Assembly: GCA_003254885.1 (NCBI GenBank)
Contig: QANT01003864.1
Coordinates: 62,001 to 126,000, forward strand
From: Purshia tridentata
Lineage: Eukaryota > Streptophyta > Magnoliopsida > Rosales > Rosaceae
Reading direction: 5' to 3'
Length of the DNA: 64,000 nucleotides
Every line of letters starts with the position of its first letter. Positions within the stretch are counted from its first letter, which is position 1. This document shows, in pieces, positions 38,167 to 49,665 of this stretch. The notes beneath the pieces are model-generated. The model ran no database searches. It worked only from the letters and a program-made list of their open reading frames with translations, and was not told the DNA's origin. A program made the position numbers and the translations under genes.

Positions 38167-38300
38167 CAAATTCTATCAGTCATGGCTTCTACTTCAACTT
38201 AATTGAAAATATATGTTTACAAATTAAAGAAGAGTCCAGGAATAAAAATAAGAAATAAAATTCCATGACTACTAGCTAACAGGAACCATAGAATTGTTGA
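37889..38300. other. RNL trailer and CT microsatellite
   Basis: The 3' trailer of RNL contains a TC microsatellite (about 38124-38163). Nothing else was recognised. Confidence 0.5.
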
Positions 38301-38329
38301 CCAAGTTGCCCATGAATGGGTTGCCTGCC

Positions 38330-38652
38330 AGCCAATCAGGCTTGATGCCTCGACCCCTGGCCCTCTTGTCTTGGGAGGCGGCTCCGCTGAATGTTGATGG
38401 CTTTAGGAAAAGGTGTAGTTGGAAATATTGGTTCAGGTTGTTTCATTAAACATGAAAATGGTAAATGCATGGGTGGTTTTGCGCCTAACATGGTGTGGTG
38501 TCCAATGGCTATGAAACTGCTTCTATTTAGGAAAAGGTGTAGTTGGAAATATTGGTTCAGGTTGTCTCATTAAACATGAAAATGGTAAATGCATGGGTGG
38601 TTTTGCGCCTAAAATGGTGTGGTGTCCAATGGCTATGAAACTGCTTCTTCCA
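38330..38652 (+). mobile_element. LINE-type RNase H fragment with a 125-bp tandem duplication
   Basis: The reading SWEAAPLNVDG followed by GSGCFIKHENGKCMGGFA matches the pattern of the RNase H (RVT_3) domain of plant non-LTR elements, where W-E-x-P, K-L-N-V-D-G and G-x-I-x-x-x-x-G-K-x-x-G-F appear in this order. The part from 38403 to 38527 is repeated at 38528-38652 with few changes. The frame shifts between the LNVDG part and the rest, so it is a relic. A relic of a host RNase H-like gene is the alternative. Confidence 0.45.
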
Positions 38653-38970
38653 CATTTCTGCTTTTAACTGAACCCATGATCTGAATGGAACTGCTTCTTC
38701 CACATTTCCTGGAATCAGCCATCCAAAACGATTGTAGCTTATCTTTCTTCGTTTACCAACATATGAGTATCTTTTTCAAAAAAGAAAAACGGAAAAATGA
38801 AAAGAAGGAAAAAAGTAGACCATACCATGTCAAGAAAGTACACTAAGTTTCTATAAGACTTTTTATTAGATAAAGAAGTGAAGAGTAGTCTGACAAAATG
38901 TAATCAGTTCCCAAACTGACTCCCATATATTATCTCAGCCACAATTTAATTGCTTTTAAGTCTATATTTT

Positions 38971-39443
38971 GGACCTGGATCCTCTGCCAGGCCATACCAG
39001 GCTTTAAATCTCAAGCGTTCAAAATTATTTAATGGCTTAGATCATGCCACATCACATGTGCTTAATGAATGGTTGTTTTGCTTACCAAGAGTCCAAGACA
39101 CATATGCTTGGCAGAGACGCACGGAGGTAGGTGCTCAGAGATCGGAGTTGGCGAATGGCGGCGTGTGGCTTCGAAATCCACCACTTTTGGAAGGGCTAAT
39201 GTGGTTGTGGTTGTGCTCTGTGAAAAAAGTGGGAGAAGAAGGAGACTTTTTTCCATGAGTCATAAACAGAGGAAGACGGTAAGGTCTTTTTTACTGTGTC
39301 TTGGACTCTTGGTCTAAGCAAAACAACCATTCATTAAGCACATGTGATGTGGCATGATCTAAGCCATTAAATAATTTTGATCACTTGAGATTTAAAGCCT
39401 GGTATGGCCTGGCAGAGAACATCCTGGTAGAGGATCCAGGTCC
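38971..39443. mobile_element. Mutator-like MITE with 9-bp target duplication
   Basis: The element is 473 bp with long terminal inverted repeats. The left arm from GGACCTGGATCCTCT to about 39104 pairs with the right arm from about 39295 to AGAGGATCCAGGTCC. It is flanked on both sides by CTATATTTT (38962-38970 and 39444-39452), a perfect 9-bp target duplication. Arms of about 130-150 bp with a 9-bp duplication are typical of Mutator-like elements. The right arm has a roughly 14-base extra segment. The core has no transposase. Confidence 0.9.
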
Positions 39444-39532
39444 CTATATTTTAATCAATTCATGCAAGCTTCAAGATTCTGTGTACAATTACATTGCAGG
39501 TCTATGTTATACCCTCTTGAACCAGGTTTCTG

Positions 39533-40511
39533 TCATCCCAAAGTATCCGCTTGTTCTTTAGGTCGTGCAGGTAAGATAGCCATTGCCTCACCATCAATCA
39601 CAGTAGCACCATTCTTGGAGCATGCTGTCTTGAATTTCACTCTGAACCACACAAGCAACACACCCAATTAAGTCCAAGTCTCTATTTGAGTTAAACACTG
39701 CAGAACCATTGCTTTGGCAGATAATATAATAATGTGGCTTACAGGTATCTGTTCTTCTGTTCTCTTATATTAACTGCTTGTACCTCACCAACAATCTCTT
39801 CTCCAATATAGACAGGCAACCTGAAATGCAAGCTTTGGGAAACATATACAGCCCCAGGCTAAAAATGCCATAACAATATCAAGAAATTAGACAATCAGAT
39901 CACAAAGATAAACGTAGGAAATGTTTCATCATAGAGAGTCCACAACAGAATGTTTTCGAGCAATGAGATTGAAAATTTAAAATTCTTTTCCCAAACACTT
40001 GAAGTAACCACAACAGAAAACATCCATGTAGGTCTCAGAATTCAGCTTTACACAATTTTGTTCATATTATAATGCTTCCTCAATTTTTTTCCTTCATCTT
40101 TGCTTTATAAAAGCTTAATTGAATTAATTTATCGTCTTGTCCTTCCATTATCGAGATAAAATACTGTAATATTCTGAATAAAAATCAAACAGTCTGCATT
40201 GGATGAAAAATAAAATAAAACATTGGACTTACAAAATGAGAAGATATGATCTTGGGAAACAGGGCAGCAACAAGCATCCCGTGAACCAGTCGATCATCAA
40301 ATCCGGCATTTCGAGCAGACTCAGAATCAAAATGTAGAGGATTAGAGTCATGACTCACTTTAGAGTACTCTAAGACATCTTCATTTGTGAATATTCTAGT
40401 TAGCTTTAATATATCTCCAGCTCTAAGAGAACTAGCTGCTGCTGATGAAAATCCTCTCAAAAAATGTAGGTTGACTGAGACTAAATTCGAGGTGAGCATA
40501 GTTGTAAACAT
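39533..40511 (-). CDS. mtHD: Mitochondrial 3-hydroxyacyl-thioester dehydratase (MaoC-like hotdog)
   Basis: Exons on the minus strand are 40511-40233, 39858-39743 and 39641-39533, giving 167 residues. The family removes water from 3-hydroxyacyl-ACP in mitochondrial type II fatty acid synthesis, which feeds lipoic acid production. The first 30 residues are basic and Ser/Ala-rich with no acids, like a mitochondrial targeting peptide. SHDSNPLHFD at 53-62 is the hydratase-2 motif, with Asp55 and His60 as the likely catalytic pair, and the VHGML and PGAVYVSQSLHF segments match the hotdog fold. A probable non-coding first exon ends at 41741 (donor GTAATT), joining an acceptor at 40590. Length and motifs agree with the Arabidopsis mtHD family. 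ATG at 40499 is another possible start. Confidence 0.9.
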
Positions 40512-41870
40512 CTCTTAAGTTGTCCGTTGGTTTAGCAGCCCAAACAAATTATGTTGATGTTTTCTTTCACCAGAATGTGGTCGCCCTCTCTGTAACAAAT
40601 ACAAATTTCGACATATCAATGCAGACCTTATCTTTGAATGTCTTCTAACCTACTTCCAGTGTGTGCTCACACCTGTGACACTAAAATATGACTATCAAAT
40701 TCCGACAATTGACATAATTGAGATAATGAGTCATATTTCAAGTAGTAAACTAACTTCTGAAAGCTAATTAATGAGATAACTACAGACTAATAATAACAAA
40801 ATTATGAAATGGTGTATTACTAACAAGCATAATGTTCAACCACACATAACTTCATACAACTGTGTTCATTTCAAAATAATATGTGATGTAGACACCAAAT
40901 TGTTGATATCTAATCACATAAATCAACATCCCAAAAGGCCTACACTGTTCATTCCAGATCAGTTAACTGTATACCTGAGCCTCAACCCTCAAAAGGGTTT
41001 TTGCTTTAGATGCTTAAACATACATATATGGGTGCAAGATATGTGTCTTTATATGAAAAATGTATAAGTATTCTACAGCAGGGTTTTCTATGTTTTTCCC
41101 CTTACAAAAAGTGTATCAACCAAAGATATGCTAACAAATCAAACCAAAGATATACTAACAGTTCACACATATTATCAACCAAAGATCTAAATTTTTGTCT
41201 TCTTTTTTTTTTCTATTTTTTCTAACGTATGGATTCTATGTAGTTAATGATATAGATTATATTAAGTATTACAACTCCAGAGAGAGGGGAAGAGTCCAGA
41301 AACTGAAATCAGTCCCCAGAATTGTTCAGCAACGTGGGCAATTTTGCTTTCACATATGTCATCTTTTGTTCATTTTTATATTCATAAGTTACTTCCAAGA
41401 GGAATTATTGCGAACATCTGGTGAGCATCAATTTCGAATGAGCATAAATAAGCTTAGTGATAAAAAAAGTTCGCAAGGAATCCGCACGCAAGAACCCAAC
41501 TAGATATAGACATGACTCCTATGAATGTCTCAAATATAGCAGAAAATGCTTGCTATTCATGATTTAAAAGGCACACAGGTCTTATTCATATGAAATATAA
41601 CACTGCCGGTCGACTAAATAATTGCAAACAAACAAAACATTGACAAAAAGTGATTGAACTACATCCCCAAGCAGAATGGACATTTAGGCGAGCAATATGC
41701 AGAAAGTTGGGAATTGAAGAAAACCAATTGGGTTAATTACCTGATATTGATCGCATTGCTATGCATGCATCGCTTGGGTCTTAGTTTCTTAGAGCATACA
41801 GAGGGAAGAGAGCGCAACAGGCAAAATGGGTTTGTAGTTTAGGCGCGCTATTGAGAAGTGACTGCTGACC
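40512..41870 (-). other. 5' leader and leader intron of the dehydratase gene (inferred)
   Basis: A donor-like GTAATT at 41740-41735 and an acceptor TTACAG ending at 40590 on the minus strand would frame a leader intron of about 1.15 kb. No coding sequence was recognised here. Confidence 0.4.
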
Positions 41871-42777
41871 AGTGAGTGATCACCCCAGTTGGCCAGTCTG
41901 TACTTTGCCTCTCAAGTCTCAACCCACACATTTATAAGTTAGTTCTTTTTTTTTTTTTTCTTTTTTTTATTAAATCAAACTATTGGGTGAACGGATTTAT
42001 GGAAAATGGATATAACCAAGTAGCTAGTGGGGTAGAAATCTTGCTAATAATATTTTTATTTACAATATTGAAAAAAAATATAAGTTCGAATCTCAATCAT
42101 TTCAAAAGAAAAATCCAGATTTTGAGTAAAAAAAATCTCTCAAGGGTTCACCACATTTTTAGTTAATTTTCTTTTTCATTATAATTGGGATCAAACTTCA
42201 TTTAAAAAAAAAAAACAGTAATACTAGATGTACAAGCTGTTCTCTTAACTTTTGGTTACCGATGTGAGACATAAAATTAAGAGTGGGCTCATATATTAAC
42301 AAATAAAATAACTACATTACTCATTAATTTTTATTTGTGCAATTTCTTTACATGTCTTTGCATAAACTCTAAAAAATATTGCTGTTCTGCAATGTCCAAC
42401 GTACTGATGGTTGGTAAAGAAACATAAGTCTGGGGCACAAAACAAAACACATGATGGGGAGTAGGGACAAGAATTGAAAAAGAAAAATAAACAATAACAG
42501 AAAGATAATTTAGGGTGACGGTCACTTCGTTGGACAGAAAGGTATCCATTGCAAATTTGCACATAACTTTGATAATCAAATAATTGAATTTCAGTATTTT
42601 ACAACAATGAATCAAACAACACTAACAATACAACATGAATAATACATTCATGGCACGTTCTAGGGGACAAATACAACACAGCAATTAGCCCCAAAGAAGC
42701 AACTCTAAAAACTTGTGCTTCTTTGTACCCTTTATTGATGATGCTGATTGCAACAGCATGAAAGCCAGTGCTTTTCT
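41871..42777. other. Intergenic DNA between the EXO5 trailer and the dehydratase promoter
   Basis: AT-rich DNA. Near 42020-42105, words like a tRNA-type A box and GTTCGAATCTC (B-box-like) occur about 60 bases apart, so an old SINE is possible. Nothing else is seen. Confidence 0.35.
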
Positions 42778-45700
42778 CTAACTTTGTGAAGTATTATTGT
42801 TGTCATTTCTAGCTGGACAGGCAGGTGCATACTGACAGAACCGGCATTTCCATCGCTCTTCCTCAGGAGTGTAACTAGCTTCTCGCTCTCCTAGCCAAAA
42901 CTCAAGACATTCCTGAATTTGCTTCTTGACCCAATCATAGTCATACGCAAACTCATATTCACCAATTACTGAATGATCTTTTTGTAACTCATATCTGACT
43001 CAGAAATAATGACATCAGTGTCTTGAAAATACATCGCGAGCAAGTATCTCCACATGAAAACAATTAGTAAAGCTATAAAACACAGCAAATGTCTATCATT
43101 GAGGTTCAGCATGCTGCATACTTTTTGAAACATTGAATGTTAACATCAGTATAAACAGGATGTGAGATAATATTTAGATTTGGCAGCAGCCTCTCAAAAA
43201 GCATAAAAATAGGTCACCACTAAGTTACAACAACTTAACATGGACAAAGCTATGGAACAGATGATTAAGATAATCAAAATGGACTGGCTACCTTTCATTT
43301 CTAATGTCTGCTCGAAATCCAACTAACATGCATTACATGCAATTTTTTGGTGGTAGTATGCATCCACATGAATTGGGAACCTCACAATTATATCCATAAA
43401 AAACTATACAAACAAATGAAAAAACAAATCTCCAGCATAACTTTTATACTCACCTCAATAACAGCTGATCATGAGAAGGGGGCAGCATGCTACATGTGTT
43501 TCTATAGTATCTCACTACATCATCAAGGGTCTGCACGATGAAGAAAAATTACAGAAACTATAAAAACATGCATTTGAAGTAGTAATGATCTGAACACTAT
43601 CTCATACACTATTTTATATACTGAACTGATTCATGCCATTTGCTTACTGGATAAATCAACAATAATACCAATCCCTAAATAAAGAGATGCTGCTCTTTGC
43701 CTAAGAACTTCTTATACAATGAGCAGCAACTTTTTATCAGATGATGTAGTTTTAAAGATAAGAATAGTAATAATGGGACGTCATGAATTACAAAATCATG
43801 ATTTATCGGACTGCATGTATCTAATAATTCAAGTGTTGAGAACCTTTACCTTTGCTGGGAACCCTGAGTTAGCCGTGATCTCTCTGATTTCTTCAGATAA
43901 GTTAGAATAAGGGTTCAAGGAAAAAAATTCAAAAAAATTGTTGGATGGGAATTTATCAGCAACTAAATCATCCCACATATTCTTGTAGCACATTAATTGA
44001 AGCCTGCCAAAATAGAAGGGCACAATATGATGCATTTTCTCATCAATTGCAACGAAACATAAACCAGTAAAATTGCATACCTTCCATTTCTTTGTTGTGG
44101 TTCAGCAGGAAGTGTATCTTTCACACGAGTCTTTGTGTCAACTAATAATGGGTTTCTGTGGGTTTCTGTTGCAGGCATTCGAATCTCATCAATCACTCCC
44201 ACCATCCATACACCTTCTGCAAAACCTATTCTGGTATCATAAGAAAGTATAGCCAATCATTTAAGGAAAGGAGGTTAAAAAGATCAAGGCTCCAGTTCAT
44301 CAATTCTATCAAACAGACAGAGATTTAATCAAAAATATAAAGTACAAGCACAAACCTGTCAATCCAACATACCAATATATAAATGTTATCAATTTCAGAG
44401 AAGCATTATGAAAAATATTACTAAGGACTAATCCTCTCAACTTACCAAAGGTAAGCGGATCCATTTTTTTCTTAAACTTTCTCTATCAAGTTTCATTTTC
44501 AATATTGATTTTCAGATATCCAAAGTGTTGCCGCATTTTGTCCAAAAAACTACATCTGGATTACCATCAACCATCAGCGATGAATATTGCCGTTCTTTTT
44601 AATCAAAATGCATAATTAGATGTACACTAAGTTAAAGGACACAATAATCTTCACAATCCAGGACTCATAGTATCCAACCTACACAAAAGCTGTTAAGCAA
44701 GGATAAGAACTGTAAGTTTCATCCAGGCATCATTCCTTACAGATGAGAACTACTTTACCCCCTATAACAAGAATGAGCCATCAGGATATGATGAACAATA
44801 ATACAATATTGATAGATTACAAAGCTAAAGACCCTAAGACCTAAGAAGCCACCATTAATCAACTTATTTTGAGAAAAATACCCCAACAAAGACAAATTAA
44901 TAAACAATTGGATAAACCTTTGACTGCATGGGTAACAATGTCATAATATCAACCACTGCCATTCTGGAGGTTGAAAGCCACCTAAATAATGGAGTCAAGG
45001 ATTGAATCAAGAGAAAACAGATAAATTAACTTACAGTGGCAGCTCACGTGTCATTCCTTCAAATAATAATTGATTTATGCCAGTTATAAAATTCAGGAGC
45101 TTCAGAGCCCATCTATCTTCGTTCGATGTGACATGAACTGTAACTTTTTTTACGATCTGCCCAGAAACATGATCAGACTATAAATAGTGTAGGACATCTA
45201 CGAAAGCATTTGATTCTCAAAAAGAGATGTGTCAGAAAGAATAAGGACTTTCAAAAGCCAAATAATTTCCATGCAACAACCAAAAAGTATAGAAGAGTGG
45301 CTTTGTACTTTGAAAAAATTCATTCCATCTAACAACAGCTGAATTTTATTTCAACATGATATCAACTTCATGAAATCACAAAATGTCACTTGACCAGAAA
45401 ATTGAGCCTTTAAAACCATGAAGACTTCAAAACAGTTAAATAAGGTTTCTAATCCGTACCTCTTCTTCAAGCTTTGCATGGCGAGCGCTGCCTGTTTTCA
45501 TAGCCTTACTGATTTTTCTCTTGCCCACAAGGAGAACAAACTCCATTTGTTTTTCACACCATTCCTATTTTTAACATGAAATGAGAACAGAAAGTCAAAT
45601 ACCTTTCAAATTCCTTCAAAAGCCTTAGATTCACAACCTTATGCAAAATCATTACAGCTTTCAGATTATTGTGCTTGTTTATTCACAGTTTCTACCAAAT

Positions 45701-46539
45701 TTTGCAGCATGGCCTATTCTATATATATGGAATACACCACCAGATTTTAAAACATGGCAATTGGAAATTCACAAGCTAATACCAGAGAGATACAGAGACT
45801 CAATGGGACTCAGCCTCATGCATTCACCTTTCCAATGGAAAATTAACACAAGATTTCAAATTAGAGATTATAAGAAAATGTCCTTCTGAAATCAAGCTTT
45901 TGAATTAGATTTCCAACAAAGATATGAAATTTATGTGACAAACAAAAAAGAAAATCAATCTAGCATAACACTCATTGCCAAAAAACAAAAAACAAAAATT
46001 AGCGGAACCATCCAAACCCATTCCTAAAATCCCATATGATTCACAATCAAACAACAACAAAGTTTCAAAATTGACCAACACAAACCGAAACCCATTTCGC
46101 AAACAGTTCCAAAAATGTGTTTTGAGGTCAAGAAACTCCTTACCGTGGCAGTAATATCAGTGACAGACAAGCCCTTCTTCCTAAACCTGTGCAAAAACGA
46201 GTCAACCCGCCGAGTCTGCTTCTGGGCACTCTTGAACCCACCACCCGAATCCTCAATATCGGGTTCTGAGCATCCCGAGAACCTCCTCTTCGACAAAGCA
46301 GTGATCGACTGGATGGACCTGACATTGACGCTGCTGTTGAACTGTTGAGAGGAAGAGCGAATTGCAGGTACTGCAGAGAAGGAAGCGCGAGCGGAGACCA
46401 AAGCAGCTTCGAGCAGAGCCATCTCTTCCTCGTTCACGAACTCGATTGGGATTTCGGGCACAACATTATCGTTGTCCTTATTGTTGTTGTTGAAGAAGGG
46501 CGGTGAGTCAGAGAGTGACTCGGAAGGTGACTCGGTCAT
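42778..46539 (-). CDS. EXO5: Exonuclease V (EXO5/Dem1 family, Fe-S single-strand nuclease)
   Basis: Seven exons on the minus strand (46539-46144, 45564-45460, 45156-45035, 44230-44081, 44003-43850, 43530-43454, 42994-42778) give 406 residues with agreeing phases. The family is a PD-(D/E)xK exonuclease on single-stranded DNA, held by a 4Fe-4S cluster. The VIDE (near 220-223) and VDTKTR (238-243) segments match the nuclease core, with Asp239 and Lys241. The cluster ligands are Cys135 in EWCEKQ and Cys385, Cys388 and Cys394 near the C-terminus. The start is the ATG of MTESPSES at 46539. The frame extends five codons upstream only to a TTG. The Ser-rich N-terminus could be a transit peptide but is acidic, so targeting is open. 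Length and order of motifs match Arabidopsis EXO5. Confidence 0.92.
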
Positions 46540-49380
46540 TTTGGGAGAGTCCAAAGAGAAATGTCCGTTGGAAGCGCCACGCTTATGGCTTATGGGGCAA
46601 GTTATCGCGGTGAACTTTTAAAATGTCGGTAAATTACTAAATCGGAAGAGGCGTTGATCTGAATGCCACCGCTTAATTAAGACCTTATTACGGTGCGAAT
46701 TGTTGTACTGGAACCAAAGCGAAAATATGCAAATATTCAGGAAACGACATTTTTATTGGTGAATCAATTAATTGAGATGCATGAGAATCATACCATTTAC
46801 CTTGTAATACATCTATATCTTTAACAAATAACTTTGACCCGCGTGCCAACTGGCTTTTTGTTAGATTTGACATTTCGATTTCATGTTTGATTTTCTTCCT
46901 CTATTTTCTTTAGCAATTTTGCAAATTGATCTTTTTCTCTTTTATCTATTTATCATCGGTGATTTTACACATTGATCTTCTTTCATAATTTGTTGTTCTT
47001 CATCAATGCTCGGCTTGCAAATTATGACTAATTTCTTTTTCTTTCTTTTTTTCGTTTTTACTTTTGATTGTTTAATTTCAATTTCTAATTCCAATTTTGC
47101 ATATTGATGTCAACCTCTATTTCGCACTCGAATTTGTAGCAGATTATATTAAAATTGATTTCTATAATCAATTTCGGATATTTATTTTTGTTGTAGCTAC
47201 AGTTGCTGTTTCAAATTCAATTGCAGAATTCTCAAATTTAATGTGCCAGTTTGGATATAAGAGTCTCGTAATTCTCAAATTTTTTGTTACCGCAGCAATT
47301 TCAGAAAGATGCTTGGTATGGTTTGGAAAAGTGAGAGTGTTTGAGAATTTCGTAAAGTCAAAAGTAAATAGTTCTTCAGGAGTTTTTTATATGAAAATGC
47401 CTATTTTCAAGTTTTATGGCAGCTGCTGAATGAGTTGCTTTCAGACCCAACTTTTTAATTTTTATCCCCAACACTTTAATAAACATATAATTTTTAATTC
47501 TACCCAAATGTAAATTGATCGTCAAGAACTTAAACATATAATTAAAATAAACTTGAACCTATACCCAACATTTCTCATTACCCAATATCAATTATTCACT
47601 CACATCTTCATTTAACTCTCTATCAAATCCTAAACACACCGTAACACTCTTCATACTTATGCAAACAAGTTTAATATTAACGATTGGATGGTTAAATTGT
47701 GGTTTAGAAGTCTTTAAATGAAGTATTTTCATCATTCATTTAAGAATTTCCCATATCAAAAAATAAAAAATAAATTAATGCTTGAATCACCCTTGAACAC
47801 TACACTAGGGGTTTGAACTCGATGTTTTGTTTAGAAGGGTCCAAATTCAGAAAAGATTTCAAAATTTCGCATTGAAAGCTATGTGAGAAAACAAAACTTT
47901 AGTTATGAGTTTTCATGTCTTCAGTTGCAAACCATTAAATTTTGCTAAAAACTAATATATTTATTGTTTAGTCCAATGTAGTCCAAAAATTGTTTGGATT
48001 TGTCCAATCCGATCACATAAAATGTTCAAGAGAACTTGAAAGGGTTTTTTTGAATAGCCAATTAGCTAAGGTAAACTTGTTTGGATTAAATAGGTAAGCC
48101 TTTTTTGAACTTTTGTGTTACTTAAAATTAATATGGGCAAAATGTTTGTGAAAATGGTTCTAAGAAAATACTTCAATATGGCTACAAAAGTGTAGGTGAT
48201 AGCTAAGCTTCGTTCTCTTCAAATCAAATATTAGAGAACTTGTCTATGGATCTCTAAAAAAACAATATTCTTGTAATTATTGAGTAACTGAGTTGAAAGA
48301 ATTACGGAATTACTTATCTTGCGCTCAAGTAGTTAAGTTTGATCCCTCTCTTCCCTCAAATAAAAAAAAGGAATCATTCTTAAATCCACCATTAGCAGCT
48401 GCAAGGTGGTGGATCTTTAAGGCATCCTGCCATCTCCTATATCATGAAATAAGTACCTAATACCAAATTACCAAGCGAGGGGTATATGCTTCGCAATTTT
48501 TCTCCAATTCCATGGGCAAGTTTTGGGAAGCTTGACTTCCCAAAAGCTCTTACTTTTTAGATGGTTCATGAGATTGTCACCCGCCTAGAAGATTCAATAA
48601 CATTGCACATCTAAGTTTATAACTCGTTTTATACTCAATTAATAATTTATAAAATATTATTTTTGGTTAGTAAATAGTTGTTAATAGTGTAAAAAAACAT
48701 TCTTAAATAGCCATCAAGGTTAGCTCAAATAGTAAAAATGGATAGACTACGTAATAGGTTCGGACTAAAATAAGTTCATGATTTAACTCCTCTAACATAA
48801 CCAAAAAAAAACCATTATTATAGTTCTATTTTAATCATTTTTTAATATTGACATGTTCACTTTTCCACTATTATATAGATTTTGCATCATGAGTTGTAAT
48901 AGTATATGTAAAGATCCACAAAATAGTGTTAATGTGTTATTCACTTAAGGGACAAAATTTGAGCACGAGTAGGCACTAATTATATATCTTTCATCACTGT
49001 TACACTAAGCATAATTTTCGTATTGTGATACATAGGGTACACTCGTACAATATTTAACTCATTCTAAACTTTTTTTTGTTACACTCAAAATGAATTGAGA
49101 TATTAACCTATTACCATTCTAACTCATTATCTATTGTCTCACTTTTTTCTCTCATTAATTTATTATCTCACTTTTTCTCACCACGTAACTAACTTTATGG
49201 TGGTAAAAGCAAAAGTTTTATTGCAAGGTAAAAACTAAAATGAGAAAAAAATTAAATTAAAAAATCAACACTGTGTGATTGTTTCTAATGGAACAAAGAT
49301 CATGAGATATTAAGTTGATCACCTGGCCAGAAAAAAAGTTGATGACTTTGTCTTGGAGTAGTAGTAAGCTGGCTTGAGAC
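46540..49380. other. Long intergenic region between EXO5 and the vicilin gene
   Basis: This divergent region carries the EXO5 promoter on the left. It is AT-rich and holds no recognised gene. Near 48707-48790 AGGTTAGCTCAAATAGTAAA and AGGTTCGGAC resemble the A and B boxes of a tRNA-derived SINE, but no tail was confirmed. Confidence 0.4.
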
Positions 49381-49399
49381 ATTCAAGACTCAAGAGCCC

Positions 49400-49406
49400 T
49401 GCATGC
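49400..49406 (+). promoter_or_regulatory. RY element (TGCATGC)
   Basis: TGCATGC lies about 265 bases upstream of the vicilin start. RY elements are bound by B3 factors such as ABI3 and FUS3 and mark seed storage gene promoters. Function is inferred from the motif and its place. Confidence 0.6.
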
Positions 49407-49508
49407 CTGATGACTCGATCTGTCACTGTGTCTTCTAATATTTCTGTCTAAACCCCGACTGTGTCTAAACCATAACCCGCCAGCAAACCCCCAATCTCTG
49501 CATGAACG

Positions 49509-49517
49509 GCACGTGTC
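49509..49517 (+). promoter_or_regulatory. G-box / ABRE core (GCACGTGTC)
   Basis: A CACGTG core with ABRE-like flank lies about 155 bases before the start codon, between the RY element and a TATA-like CCATAAAAC at 49532-49540. bZIP factors act with B3 factors at such pairs. Confidence 0.6.
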
Positions 49518-49599
49518 TCCCTCAATTCTCTCCATAAAACACAACACCCCTTCCACTTCATTCAACTCAAACAGAGAAACAGAGTAGTAGTAGTTCTGA

Positions 49600-49603
49600 C
49601 TTC

Positions 49604-49648
<45 letters not shown>
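49600..49648. repeat. GA microsatellite in the vicilin leader
   Basis: A GA tract of about 45 bases, with two interruptions, ends shortly before the start codon at 49666. Confidence 0.9.
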
Positions 49649-49665
49649 ATCAAATTGAAGCAAAA

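Noticed and set aside
46540-46554. Five-codon N-terminal extension of EXO5
   Set aside because: The upstream codon is TTG, not ATG. The first ATG in frame is at 46539 and fits the family start.
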